From positions 186,001 to 250,000 of the forward strand of contig CAWITB010000039.1 in assembly GCA_963838885.1 (NCBI GenBank): a stretch of DNA of 64,000 nt, written 5' to 3'. Origin of the DNA: JAICMB01 sp963838885. GTDB taxonomy: Bacteria > Acidobacteriota > Terriglobia > Bryobacterales > Bryobacteraceae. Below are positions 8,221 to 17,765 of this stretch, one piece after another. The notes beneath the pieces are model-generated. The model saw only the letters and a list, made by a program, of their open reading frames with translations. It did no database searches and was not told the DNA's origin. A program made the position numbers and the translations under genes. Numbering within the stretch: position 1 is the first letter of the stretch; each line of letters begins with the position of its first letter.

Positions 8221-9632
8221 CCTCCCCCGACTCGCGGCGCCGCCAGACCAGAATCTTGCTGTGGGCCGGCTTTGGCGGCCTGCTTCTGCTATTGGGCGTT
8301 CTCGGCCTGAGCGCCATTTCTTTCCTGTATCAGATCGAAATACGCCAGGAGCGCATCCGCCAGGATTATGTTGAGCGCGACCGCGCGCTCGAACAGCTTC
8401 GCTCCAACATCTATCTTTCCGGCACCTATATTCGCGATTTTCTTTTCGACGCGAGCGAAACGCGCGGGGAGGCTCATAAAGCTCAATTCCTCGCCACGCG
8501 AGTCAAGATCGAGAGTGAAGTCACGGCCTATCGCCGCCTGCCGCGCGCGGGCCGGATGCCCGCTTTCCAGCAGCTCGCCAACGAGTTGACCGCCTATTTC
8601 GACACCCTCACGCCGGTTCTGGCCTGGACGCCCCAGCAGCGGCGCGAGCGCGGCTATGCCTTCATCGAAGAAGAAGTGTTGCCCAGACGCATGCTGGCCC
8701 TCGGACTTGCGGACCGTATTCAGCAAGTAAGCCAGGCGCAGCTCGCGGTCGGCAGCCAGCAGGTTAGCGAGCTGTTCTCCTCCTTCCGCGCCAAATTAGT
8801 CGCCCTGCTGCTGCTCGCCATCGCCATCGGCATCGTGCTCACGGCCATCACGCTGTGGCGGCTGCTGCGTCTCGAAGGCGAGGCCGATCTGCGCTTCGGC
8901 GAAGCCGTGCATGCCCGCGAGGAACTGAAACATCTTTCCGCCGAGCTCGTCTCGGCGCAGGAGATCGAACGCCGCCGTATCTCCCGCGAGTTGCACGACG
9001 AGGTCGGGCAGGTGCTCTCGGCCATGATGCTGGCCCTCGGCAACGTGCGTTCTTCGCTGCGCTCGAATAACATCGAGGAAGCGCTGCGCCAACTGCAGCT
9101 TGTGCAGGACATGACGGAACAAAATGCCCGTATGGTGCGCAATCTTTCGCTGCTGTTGCGGCCCACCATGCTCGACGACCTGGGTTTGGTCTCCGCCTTG
9201 AAATGGCTGGCCCGCGAGGTTTCCCGCACGGCCAATCTACAAGCCGACGTTGCCGCCGAAGATTGTCCCGACGATCTTCCTGAAGAGCATCGGACCTGCG
9301 TCTACCGCGTCGTTCAGGAGGCGGTGCGCAACGCTTCGCGCCATTCCGGCGCGCGCCAGGTGAGAATCTACGTGCAGCGCGAAGGCGCCCGCTTGCGCGT
9401 CTCCGTGCAGGACGACGGCAAGGGATTCGACCCCGCGCACGAAACCGGAGTCGGCATCCTCGGGATGCAGGAGCGCGTCGCGCGCCTCGGCGGAGTATTC
9501 ACGGTCGATTCCGAGCTGGGCCGCGGAACCATCGTTTCCTTCGAGCTCCCCTTGCCCGCGGGCTTCGATCCCGCCCCCGCGCCTTCTCCCGAAATGGCCG
9601 CTCAGGAAACCAGCCCCTTGCGCACGGCATAA
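8193..9632 (+). CDS. Sensor histidine kinase, NarL/DegS type (HisKA_3)
   Basis: 479 residues from ATG 8193. A first membrane helix spans about residues 21-48, then a periplasmic helical sensor region of about 165 residues, a second helix near 210-233, and a cytoplasmic linker. The dimerisation/phosphotransfer domain carries ERRRISRELHDEVGQVLSAM with the phospho-acceptor at His268. The HATPase has an N box in VVQEAVRNASRHSG and a G1 box in DDGKGFDP. It should autophosphorylate and pass phosphate to a LuxR-type regulator. The obvious partner is the regulator encoded convergently at 9602-10249, whose 3' end overlaps this gene by 31 bp. The start overlaps the preceding RraA-like gene, implying co-transcription. 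Confidence 0.9.
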   Translation: MPAAASQTITSPDSRRRQTRILLWAGFGGLLLLLGVLGLSAISFLYQIEIRQERIRQDYVERDRALEQLRSNIYLSGTYIRDFLFDASETRGEAHKAQFLATRVKIESEVTAYRRLPRAGRMPAFQQLANELTAYFDTLTPVLAWTPQQRRERGYAFIEEEVLPRRMLALGLADRIQQVSQAQLAVGSQQVSELFSSFRAKLVALLLLAIAIGIVLTAITLWRLLRLEGEADLRFGEAVHAREELKHLSAELVSAQEIERRRISRELHDEVGQVLSAMMLALGNVRSSLRSNNIEEALRQLQLVQDMTEQNARMVRNLSLLLRPTMLDDLGLVSALKWLAREVSRTANLQADVAAEDCPDDLPEEHRTCVYRVVQEAVRNASRHSGARQVRIYVQREGARLRVSVQDDGKGFDPAHETGVGILGMQERVARLGGVFTVDSELGRGTIVSFELPLPAGFDPAPAPSPEMAAQETSPLRTA

Positions 9633-10249
9633 AGAATCAGCTCCGGCAGATTGTGCACGTGCAGCTTTTTCAGGATGTTGTTGCGGTGCGTCTCCACAGT
9701 CGCTACGCTGACGTGCAGCACCTCCGCGATTTCGCGATTGTTCTTTCCGCTCACCAGGAGTTGCAGAACCTCCTTCTCGCGCAGACTTAGCAGATCGTAG
9801 CTGTCCTCCACGCCGCGCCGCCGCACTTCCGCCATGTAGTCTTCGACAAGTATCTTTGTGATCGCGGGACTGAAGTAGGCGTTCCCGGCCGCCACCGCCC
9901 GCGCCGCCGCCAGCACGTCCGCCTCCGGCGAAGCTTTCAGCAGATATCCCCGCGCCCCCGCCTTTAACGCCCGTAATACATACGCCTCATCCGAGTGCAT
10001 GCTGACGATGATGATGCGCGCGTTCGGCAACTTCCCGGAAATGTGTTGCGCGGCATCGGTCCCGTTCAGCCGCGGCATCCCCACATCCAGCAGAATCAGG
10101 TCCGGCTTGTGCTCCAGGGCCCGCTCAATGGCCTCGTAGCCGTCCGCAGCCTCCGCCACTACCCGGAACTCGCCTTCCCGTTCGAGCAATCCCCGCAGTC
10201 CGCTGCGAATCAGCGGGTGGTCGTCCGCGATTAATACTCGGACCGGCAC
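9602..10249 (-). CDS. LuxR/NarL-family response regulator
   Basis: 215 residues beginning at a GTG (10249) with GGAGAG about 5 nt upstream. The receiver domain has LIADDHPLIRSG, phospho-acceptor Asp in LILLDVGMPRLNG, and the Lys of LLKASPEADV. The C-terminal LuxR HTH reads LSLREKEVLQLLVSGKNNRE, then IAEVLHVSVATVETHRNNIL. It is the likely partner of the HisKA_3 kinase on the opposite strand. The two genes converge and overlap 31 bp at their 3' ends, an unusual arrangement for a two-component pair. A TATACT about 40 nt upstream could be its -10 box. Confidence 0.92.
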   Translation of the reverse strand: MPVRVLIADDHPLIRSGLRGLLEREGEFRVVAEAADGYEAIERALEHKPDLILLDVGMPRLNGTDAAQHISGKLPNARIIIVSMHSDEAYVLRALKAGARGYLLKASPEADVLAAARAVAAGNAYFSPAITKILVEDYMAEVRRRGVEDSYDLLSLREKEVLQLLVSGKNNREIAEVLHVSVATVETHRNNILKKLHVHNLPELILYAVRKGLVS

Positions 10250-10615
10250 TGGAGCTCTCCGCAGCCGGATCTCTTCATCCTGTTATGAAAGAGTATAGCC
10301 GCTGGAAGAAACTCGGCGAGCCCTTCGCCGCGCGCAACGAATCGGCGCGCACTTCTGGGCGGGGCAGCCCGCCTCTACTATCGCGATGCACGTTCCAGTC
10401 GGCAAGCGTGGCTTAGTCTTGGTCACCAGTCCAGGCTCGCTTACTGGTTCGCCATAAGGCCCCGCCAATGTCGCCCGCTACCCCGGCCGGCGCAAAGACA
10501 TAGCCAAGCCAATTTGCGCAGTTTTCAAGAACAGGAAACGCCGTAATCCGCTTCTCTCCCGCCTGGCCGACCAAGGCGGGCTAGCCGCAGAAGTCCTCCT
10601 CCTAAACGAACGCCT
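10250..10615. other. Intergenic region upstream of the response regulator
   Basis: Holds the response regulator leader and likely promoter at its left end (10250-10305, including one copy of a short direct repeat). The rest has no supported gene. A GCCTGGCCGACCAAGGCGGG stretch near 10561 could form a weak hairpin. Confidence 0.4.
10264..10282 (-). repeat. 19-bp direct repeat, copy 1 (response regulator leader)
   Basis: GCCGGATCTCTTCATCCTG (plus strand) occurs identically here and at 11816-11834. Similarity continues for about 15 bp to the right in degraded form (AGTATAGCCG versus ACTATAGCCG). In this copy it lies in the 5' leader of the response regulator, with TATACT just upstream. Confidence 0.6.
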
Positions 10616-11366
10616 TCATGGCTGACACTCGCGCCGGCGCGGCCGCCGTCCCGCGCGAAGCCGAAAAATCATGAGCGCGAAGGAGAGCGCCGCCATCATG
10701 TAAGTGCCCGGCTCCGGTACGATTTGGAATTGCAAAGTGGCTCCGTTCTGATCCTTAAACCCCAAGAAGCTAACGGAAGCACCGGACGTTTCATCGCCTG
10801 GCGACTCGCCGAGCGCGAAAAGCGATGCCGAGGCCATGAATGGCACACCGTACTGGAACGGCGACTGCACCGTTACGCTTGTAGAGCAGGTGTTAAAAAT
10901 GCCGTTCCCGCAGTAGCCCGGCGCAGTGTAGGCGGAGGTCGTACCCCCTTGCACGATCGTTACCCCCGCGGCGGGGCCGACCCACCGAAATCGTTAACAC
11001 TGAACACGGACACCGCATACGTTCCAACCACCGTGCCCGGAGATCCGCTTCCGATAATTTCGATGAGCTCGCTATAGCTCGCGTTCGCTTGGGCCTGGGC
11101 GAACAAAATCCCGACTCGCCTTCTTGTGCGCTTACGCTTGCGTCCCCAAACACTGCGCTAGCGCTCGCCGTGGCGTTCGCTTCGATCATTCCCGTGGCCC
11201 CCAATGTCGTGCAGGTCACCGTGGCTCCCGAGGACGTCTGGTCGCAGTTGTTACCAATATTGTTGCTGGTATTCACCGAAGCGCTCGAGATCGTTGCCGC
11301 CGGCGACGGAAAACTTGCCATCAGGAACATACCCGAGGCAATCGCGATGCATTTCATATCTTTCAT
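10616..11366 (-). pseudogene. PEP-CTERM sorting-domain protein, copy A, frameshifted
   Basis: The N-terminal frame starts MKDMKCIAIASGMFLMASFP, a signal peptide with PAAT after the hydrophobic core. The C-terminal frame ends FQIVPEPGTYMMAALSFALM followed by an Arg-rich tail, the PEP-CTERM signal recognised by exosortase. Between them two shifts are needed: one around 11105 (into AQAQANASYSELIEIIGSG) and one near 10975 (GGSA to GPAAGVTIVQGG). The middle is Ser/Ala/Thr-rich with no known domain. Such proteins are exported and anchored or released at the surface in organisms with exosortase; no exosortase gene lies in the window. Homologous to the partial copy at 11394 and the copy at 11940. Confidence 0.65.
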
Positions 11367-11393
11367 AATTTAATCCTCGTCAGAATTCGAACA

Positions 11394-11699
11394 TCAGCTT
11401 CTAAATTCAATCGCGGCGCTATATTTTGGGGGCGCCTGTGCGGCAGCCATGCCATTTACAAACCCATTTTCCTCCGCATGCACGCTGGCGTTTCCGAATG
11501 CCGCGCTGGCGTCCGCTTCGAGAATGGGGCTGTTGCTGTTAGTCACTTGACCGCACATCACCAAGGTTCCCGAGGACGACGCGCTGCAATTCGGAAAGCC
11601 CAAACCGCTGGTCTGAACCGAGACGCTCGATATCGTGGCCGCCTGCATTGAAAGACCCGAAATCAGAAACACCGCAGATGTAATCGCAATACTTTTCAT
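11394..11699 (-). pseudogene. PEP-CTERM protein, copy B: N-terminal fragment only
   Basis: Encodes the signal peptide and first third of the copy C protein (MKSIAITSAVFLISGLSMQA, then SASSSGTLVMCGQV), followed by a changed short tail and stop. It has no PEP-CTERM end. The DNA is nearly identical to 12378-12704 and is part of a duplicated block at a constant offset of 1005 bp. It therefore looks like a partial duplication rather than an independent gene. Confidence 0.6.
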
Positions 11700-11803
11700 A
11701 AGTTATACTTTCCTCCATTTGTAATTTATTGTTGCGCCTGACCTATTGCTCGCTTCACTGGTTTTGATCTAACCCGAAATCGAAGACATCGGAGGCCCCA
11801 GCC
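11413..11803. repeat. Direct repeat, about 390 bp, copy 1 (partner 12418-12808)
   Basis: Aligned without gaps at an offset of 1005 bp to 12418-12808. The core from 11441 has only a handful of mismatches. The block carries the 5' part of a PEP-CTERM gene, its upstream region, and the last codons of the neighbouring secreted-protein gene (VFDFG-DQN). The unit thus spans a gene boundary, pointing to segmental duplication. Confidence 0.8.
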
Positions 11804-11815
11804 CCGCCCGGCGCC

Positions 11816-11834
11816 GCCGGATCTCTTCATCCTG
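11816..11834 (-). repeat. 19-bp direct repeat, copy 2 (upstream of PEP-CTERM copy B)
   Basis: Identical to 10264-10282. Here it lies about 115 bp upstream of the start of PEP-CTERM copy B. It may be a shared control element or a duplication relic. Confidence 0.55.
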
Positions 11835-11939
11835 TGAGAACTATAGCCGGTGAAGAGATTAGGCAAGATCTTCTACCGCTGGCCCAAGGTAAAAGCGGGC
11901 AGCAGCCTAAATCGTCAGCCGCTGCCCCAACGAACGCCT

Positions 11940-12704
11940 CTACGGCTGACTCTCGCGCCAGGGCGCACCGCGCGCGGAGCCGAAACAGACCGATGAGGGC
12001 GATCGATAAGACCGACCATGGTGTAAGTGCCCGGCTCCGGCACGATTTGGAATTGCAAAGTCGCGCCGTTCTGATCCTTTAAATCCCAGAAAGCCGACCG
12101 AGGCACCTGAAATTTCGTCACCTGGGGAACTGCCTTCGGCGAAGAGCGATGCCGAGGCGGTGAACGGGACGCCATACTGAAATGGCGATGGCACCGTGAT
12201 TGTTTGAGAAAACTGGGAAAGCGGCATTTGAATAAAAGGCGGGTTCAAGCATGCCGAGCTTGACTGCTCACAATATTCGGCTGTGGTGCTTCCTTGCACA
12301 GAGGATTGCAGACGCCGTCACACCCACGAACCCACCGAGATCGTTAAAACTGGAAACCGACACCGAATAAGATCCAGTCAGAGAGTACCCGGACCGCCAG
12401 TCCCGACGATTTCAATCAGCGCGCTATAATTTGCGGTCGCCTGAGCGGCAGCCATGCCATTTACAAACCCATTTTCCTCCGCATGCACGCTGGCGTTTCC
12501 GAATGCCGCGCTGGCGTCCGCTTCGAGAATGGGGCTGTTGCTGTTAGTCACTTGACCGCACATCACCAAGGTTCCCGAGGACGATGCGCTGCAATTCGGA
12601 AAGCCCAAACCGCTGGTCTGAACCGAGGCGCTCGATATCGTGGCCGCCTGCATTGAAAGACCCGAAATCAGAAACACCGCCGATGTAATCGCAATACTTT
12701 TCAT
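11940..12704 (-). pseudogene. PEP-CTERM sorting-domain protein, copy C, frameshifted
   Basis: Starts MKSIAITSAVFLISGLSMQA (signal peptide) and runs in frame to about 12385. The C-terminal half reappears in another frame from 12299 (VPSPFQYGVPFTASASLFAE). It then shifts again near 12085 so that DQNGATLQFQIVPEPGTYTM, the PEP-CTERM motif, is in a third frame. The final hydrophobic helix and basic tail are further disrupted compared with copy A. At least two breaks, so probably not functional. Confidence 0.6.
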
Positions 12705-12808
12705 AAGTTATACTTTCCTCCATTTGTAATTTATTGTTGCGCCTGACCTATTGCTCGCTTCACTGGTTTTGATCTACCCCGAAATCGAACACATCCACGG
12801 CCCCAGCC
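12418..12808. repeat. Direct repeat, about 390 bp, copy 2 (partner 11413-11803)
   Basis: Probable source copy of the duplicated block. Here it spans the true junction between the 3' end of the 12760-13705 gene and the 5' part of PEP-CTERM copy C. Confidence 0.75.
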
Positions 12809-13705
12809 CCACCGGAAAGGAAGCAGTACTCGCCCGGCTGCAAGGGCGCGCCCATCGTCACCTTGTACAGCCCGGGCGGATGCGCTGGGACTTGAATCCG
12901 ATCATCGCATTCGGGTCCGCGCCGCTCGATGAACCGAAGACGCCGAATTTTCCTATATTGGTTTCGCGGTTCGATTTTGTAGAGATCCAGCTTGAGCAAC
13001 GCGTATTGATTGGGGTTCGAAACGATGGCGCAGTGGCCAAGTCCGGCGGCCTTGTCATCGAAGTAAAAATAGAAGTCCGGATTTGCCTCGCCCCCCGTGC
13101 GGATGCTGGCGTGCGGTCCGGGAATAACCTCTTTGATTTTCCCGTTTGGCCATCCCACGAAACGAACCGACTCCCGCGCGCACCTTTTGCCCCTGCGAAG
13201 CCGGCGAGTTCCAGAACGGTCATCGCGACCTTTCCGTCCCGGTCTTTCGTATACAGATAAATGCCCGACTCGTGAGGTGCATGGTATCGTTGGGATCTCC
13301 AACGGCGGCTGATCCAGCGCTCGAGGCCGCAGGGACTGCCACCGGAGTTGTGGGTTCGGGCGGAGGCGCCGCCGCCGGCTTAATCTCTGCCTTGGGGTCC
13401 AGCATGACCTCCAGCGTGGCATCGCTCACATTCGACTTCTTGAGCCGTATCATCTCCTCGGGACTCAGGTCGAACGCCTTGTCTTCTTTCCGCAGGCGCG
13501 CGATAATCACGTCCTCGGAAAGCCCCGCTTGCGCTATGGCAATCACGTCGCCGACCGTCAAACCTCGCGGCGCTGGAGCAGCCGGAACCGCCTTTCCGGG
13601 CGGAGGGGGTCGAACGCTTCAGCAGCAGCACGAGGACCGCTGCGCCGTTGCGGAAATGGTCAGTAACAAACTGAGGGAAAAAAGCGTTAACGTTTTGATA
13701 ATTTC
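12760..13705 (-). pseudogene. Secreted protein with acidobacterial N-terminal helical repeat, frameshifted
   Basis: A signal-peptide-like start (KTLTLFSLSLLLTISATAQ, near 13640-13700) is followed, in another frame, by two short helical units: VGDVIAIAQAGLSEDVIIAR and FDLSPEEMIRLKKSNVSDAT. The same pattern is seen at the N-terminus of the 807-residue protein at 26328. Further frames supply GIYLYTKDRDGKVAM, FVGWPNGKIKEVIPGPHASI, FYFYFDDKAAGLG and a C-terminal GEYCFLSGGAGAVDVFDFG. At least four frameshifts are needed. The C-terminal part resembles secreted acidobacterial proteins of unknown function. The 3' end lies inside the duplicated block. Confidence 0.6.
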
Positions 13706-16700
13706 GTGTCCTTGGAAATAGCGATCACGGCGCGGTGCGCAACTGGAATCGCGCCCGCGTTGCCGGACTCACTCGGCTCACCGGTCAGCGGTGAAATCGC
13801 GCGGCTAGTCGTCTTGCAGTGCCACTCTGGCGGCGCCGTGGCAGAGTGCAATAACGGCGCGCCGGACGAAGCGATACTAAACGGAATCGCGAACACCAAG
13901 CTACCGTTATCGTAAACGCGCGCCTGCCACGCCCCGAAAGGCCCGCTCGGAATGCCAAGGCTGCTCCCGGTGAAGCAATAATTGCCGCTCGAAGCATCCC
14001 AATAATCGCCGCTCACAACCGTGCCGTCAGGCGCGAGCCAGTCGTTGCTGAGGTTGTCGACCGCCGCCACGTTGGCCTCGAAGTATAAATAGACGGCCCC
14101 GTCCGTGGTCAGGAACGAGTTCTTGGCCGCCGGACGAACGCAGCCGGATGGCGGCGGCGCCGCTGTCGCTAAGACCTGATGATTGAAGGAGGCGCCATAG
14201 GCACCGAGCACCGCGAAAGCCATCGCGGCGGAGGTCTGGCCGGACGTTGACACCGTAATCGCGGCCAAGCCCGGCGATCCCGTCAGGCCGCCGCTTATCG
14301 CCGCCAACAACTGGGTCCCGTTCACGAAGATAGTCGGCACGCGCCGTCCCGTTCCACAGCACCGCCGAATCGGAGCCGAAATTCGTGCCGCTCACCGACA
14401 GCGTGAAGTTTCCCGCTCCCGCAATCGCCGAAGATGGGTTCAACGCGGCGATCGACGGCGGCGGCGCGGGCGGCGCTCCCACCGTAAACGTGATCGGCAC
14501 GTCGATGAATTGCGGCCACGCGTCAATCGCTTGGAAAACCAGGGTCGCCTGATAAGTCCCGTTTGGAAGCTTTTCCCGCCGCCGCGGCAATCCTGACGTT
14601 GGCCGAACCCGTTCCCGATAGCGGATACGCCTGCAGCCAGCTGGTCGTCTGGTTCGACGGAAACACCGCCGCGCTCCACTGTTGTCCCGCCGTGAGATTC
14701 ACGCGCACGGTTGCGCTCGCCGGCTGCGATGGATTGAGAGTCCCCAACGCAACCGAGCTTGGCGAAACCGCGAGCGCGCCCACATTGGCCGCGCGGCGCA
14801 TCGAACACCGTGGACATCGTCGCCGTAACTTTGTTGCCGCCGTCGTCGATGCCGTCGAGTTCGTAGCTCAATGTCGCCGGCGGAACGATTCCGCTCCAGC
14901 AGATACCGCTTAACAAATAGCCGGAAGCCGCCAGCGTCGTCGGTATCCGAAATAGGCCTGAATCTGGCTCGAGAGGTCGTTCCCTCCCGCTAGAAAAGTC
15001 GTCAATTGAACGCTGTGGCCATTCATCTCCTGAACGCCGACGTTCTGATACCACTGGCAGGTCGGATCGCTGGCGTTCGGATTTTGCCGTACCGTCGTGG
15101 GGGCGCTCGACAACTGCATCGCCGCCGTCGCCTGCGGTCCATACACGTTACCGAAATCTGCTGCGACCACTTATACCCGCCGGCATCCGCCCCGCTGAAC
15201 CCGAACACCAGGACTGCCGGAACCGTGCTAGCCCTTTCGAACGCAAGCTCGCTTGTAACGTTCCATGGCCGGGATTGCCGCGCTGCCAAAAAAGTTCACG
15301 ATGCTGGAGGCGTAACTCTTGCCCCCGATCGTGAAATCCGTCAACGTCGTGGGCGCCCCGCGGCTTCCTTCAGCGTCACCGTGTAGAACCAGCTATAGCC
15401 ATCCGAATCGGCCGGCTGCTGATACAGTGGATTGGGGCTGATCGACGGGATCACGGCCGAGTTCGCGCTCGGAGTGCTCACCGCCACCGTCGCCGTGCCG
15501 GAGGAGCCGTTGAACTTCGAGTCGCCGCCGTAAACCGCCGTGATCGTGTACGTTCCGGCGGTCTTGAATTGTCCCCCCGTCACGTTCAGCGCCGCCGTTG
15601 CCGCGCCCCCGGAATTGACCGCCGGCGCGCTCCCCAATGAGATCGCGCTGGAGCCGTTGCTCGCATTGAACGACACCGCGCCGGTCGGAACCGCGCTGCT
15701 GCCCGCCGCTTTCACCGTCGCCGTCAGCACCGTCGCGCCGCTCAGCGAAATATTCGCGGGAACGCCGGAAACGGCCGTCGTCGTATTGAGCGTTTGATTA
15801 CTCCAGTGCGTAACGAGGTTGTACGCGTCGATCGAACCCAACCCGGTCACCAGATCGTATCCCGGTCCGGCGCTATAACCAAAGGAGCCGCTGGCGCAGT
15901 TCGGCGTGCCGGCCCCGCACGGGACGATATTATTGCCCGTCGTGATATCGTGAAACGCCCCCGCGGAGGTCTGCGCCAGACGATATAGATTCGGATTGAT
16001 ATTGCCCTGGCCGCCTCCCACGTATTGGTTTAAGATCGCCAGGATGCCCGCGAACGATGGCGCTGCCGCCGATGTCCCCGTGTTGATATAGAAAGTGTTT
16101 CCGCTGAATGTCAGATAGCCATCGTGAGCCGCCGCGGAAAGGGCGATGTCCGGTACCGCGCGAGCTTTCGTCGCCGGGACCCCCGCGCCCACCTGCCAGG
16201 GCGGATTGGTAAACAGAACGGATAATCCGCCGCCCGAGGAAGCGAGACCGCCGCTCCCACTCTCGTTCCACCCGATCTCGGGGATATAAGAGAGCGCCGA
16301 TCCCTCATTCGCGGAGTTGGATTGCGCCCAGAAATTGCCGCCCCCTTCGTTGAACTGCGTCCCCCCCACCCCCGTCACCTCGGGAACGCTCGCCGGATAG
16401 GACACCGCCAATCCGCCGGAGGCCGCCGCCGCATTCGGATTGAACGCCCCATCGCAAGTTGCCGCTCCCGAATCGCCCGCCGACGCCACCCACGTGATGC
16501 CCAGGCCGCTTGCCTTTTGAGCCTGGTATTCCAGCGCGGTTTGCGAACTTCCAGGACACGAACGCCTCCAAATTCCGAAGCTATACGTCATCACCGGCGC
16601 CAGCTTCTGGTCAATTGCATCGGTCGCCGACGCATCGACATTGGTCGAATATACGTAGAGAATGGTCGCCTTGGGAGCGACGGCGCCGGCCCACTCCACA

Positions 16701-17600
16701 TCCAGAATCGCCTCGCCGTGTGGCCCCGCCGGCTCCGCCGGGGTCTGCGCTGCCGGGGACCAGGATCGGCTGCGGATCGTTGCCCGGTAGATCGAATAAT
16801 GCCTCCGAAACGCTTCGATTTCCGGCAAATCGATCCCCGATTCGCCGCACTACGGCGATCCTCTGCCCCGTGCCGTCATGACCCTGCCGCGTACAAGCCG
16901 GCTTCAGATCGTAAATGATGGCGAAGTCGGCGGGAGCAAGATTATGACTGCCATCGGAGATTCGTAAGGTGAGGATCGAGTTTTCGCCGCGACCCGGTCG
17001 GCTGCGGGTGAAAGTCGTCCAAGCCCAAGAAACCCAGGACAACCGGCGCGATCGCTTCGGGAACCAAGGGCTCCGTCGCGTTTGCGAAATGCGATTCGCC
17101 ATCTACCCGGTATTGGCGAATCTCGGTTTGCAAAGCTGTCTGAATGCGACCCGCCGCGCCGCTGAACCAGATCCAATCGCGCCCGCCGCGCCACCTGCGT
17201 CACCGCCAGTCCTTCCGACTTGCAGCCACGCGGCGATCTTCGCGATATCGCGTGGGCTGGCTCCAAAACGATCGGCGAACTCCTCCGGCGCTAAGCCATT
17301 TGTGATAACTCGGAGAAAAGGGATCTTGCTGCTCCGTGAGCAATGCCTCCAACGCCGCCTGCTGCGCCGCGCTGCGCTTAAGCACCAGCGCAACGTTAGC
17401 TCATCTTTCAACGACGGGTCCACCGGACCCATATCGTACTCCGCTCTGCGCCTTAGGATGAATGTTGCCTTTTAGCGCGGACGGACCGTAAGCGGGTCCA
17501 CCGCGGAACGGTGATGCGATCCTGTTGCGCAAACAATGCCGCCGCCGCGAGCGGCAGGACGGACCAACCGCGGGAGAAGAATGCCGCCAGGAAGATTCAT
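13687..17600 (-). pseudogene. Peptidase S53 (pro-kumamolisin/sedolisin) with Ig-like repeats, multiply frameshifted
   Basis: Reading down the minus strand: a signal-like MNLPGGILLP near 17595; a pro-kumamolisin activation domain in pieces (LKGNIHP, FSPSYHKWL, APEEFADRFGASPRDIAKI); then the S53 catalytic domain in one open frame (15341-16828). That domain holds the Glu/Asp pair in GEAILDVEW, the oxyanion Asp in WVASAGDSGA, the nucleophile in NTGTSAAAPSFAG and the calcium-site GPGYDLVTGLG. After it come a Big_3-type Ig domain, a BACON-like segment (QQWSAAVFPSNQTTSWLQ), and an IPT/TIG-like domain (NPSSAIAGAGNFTLSVSGTN). About eight shifts join these parts. Sedolisins are secreted acid-active serine proteases; this copy should not yield a full-length product. 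Confidence 0.8.
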
Positions 17601-17709
17601 TGCGCCGTATATCCGATCCCCAATTCTGGCGTAAGCCGAAAGGATCGTCGCGCGAAAACCATGCGCAAAACCGCGCAAAAACACGGCGCAAACGCACACG
17701 TAAAACTTC

Positions 17710-17740
17710 TTGCACCGCCCCGCGCCGGCTGTGCTATGAT
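17710..17740 (+). promoter_or_regulatory. Putative promoter upstream of the HTH-FG-GAP gene
   Basis: TTGCAC at 17710-17715 and TATGAT at 17735-17740 with 19-bp spacing, 25 bp before ATG 17766. The spacing is long, so this is tentative. Confidence 0.3.
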
Positions 17741-17765
17741 CCGTGGCTGACGTTCGGTCAAAGCA

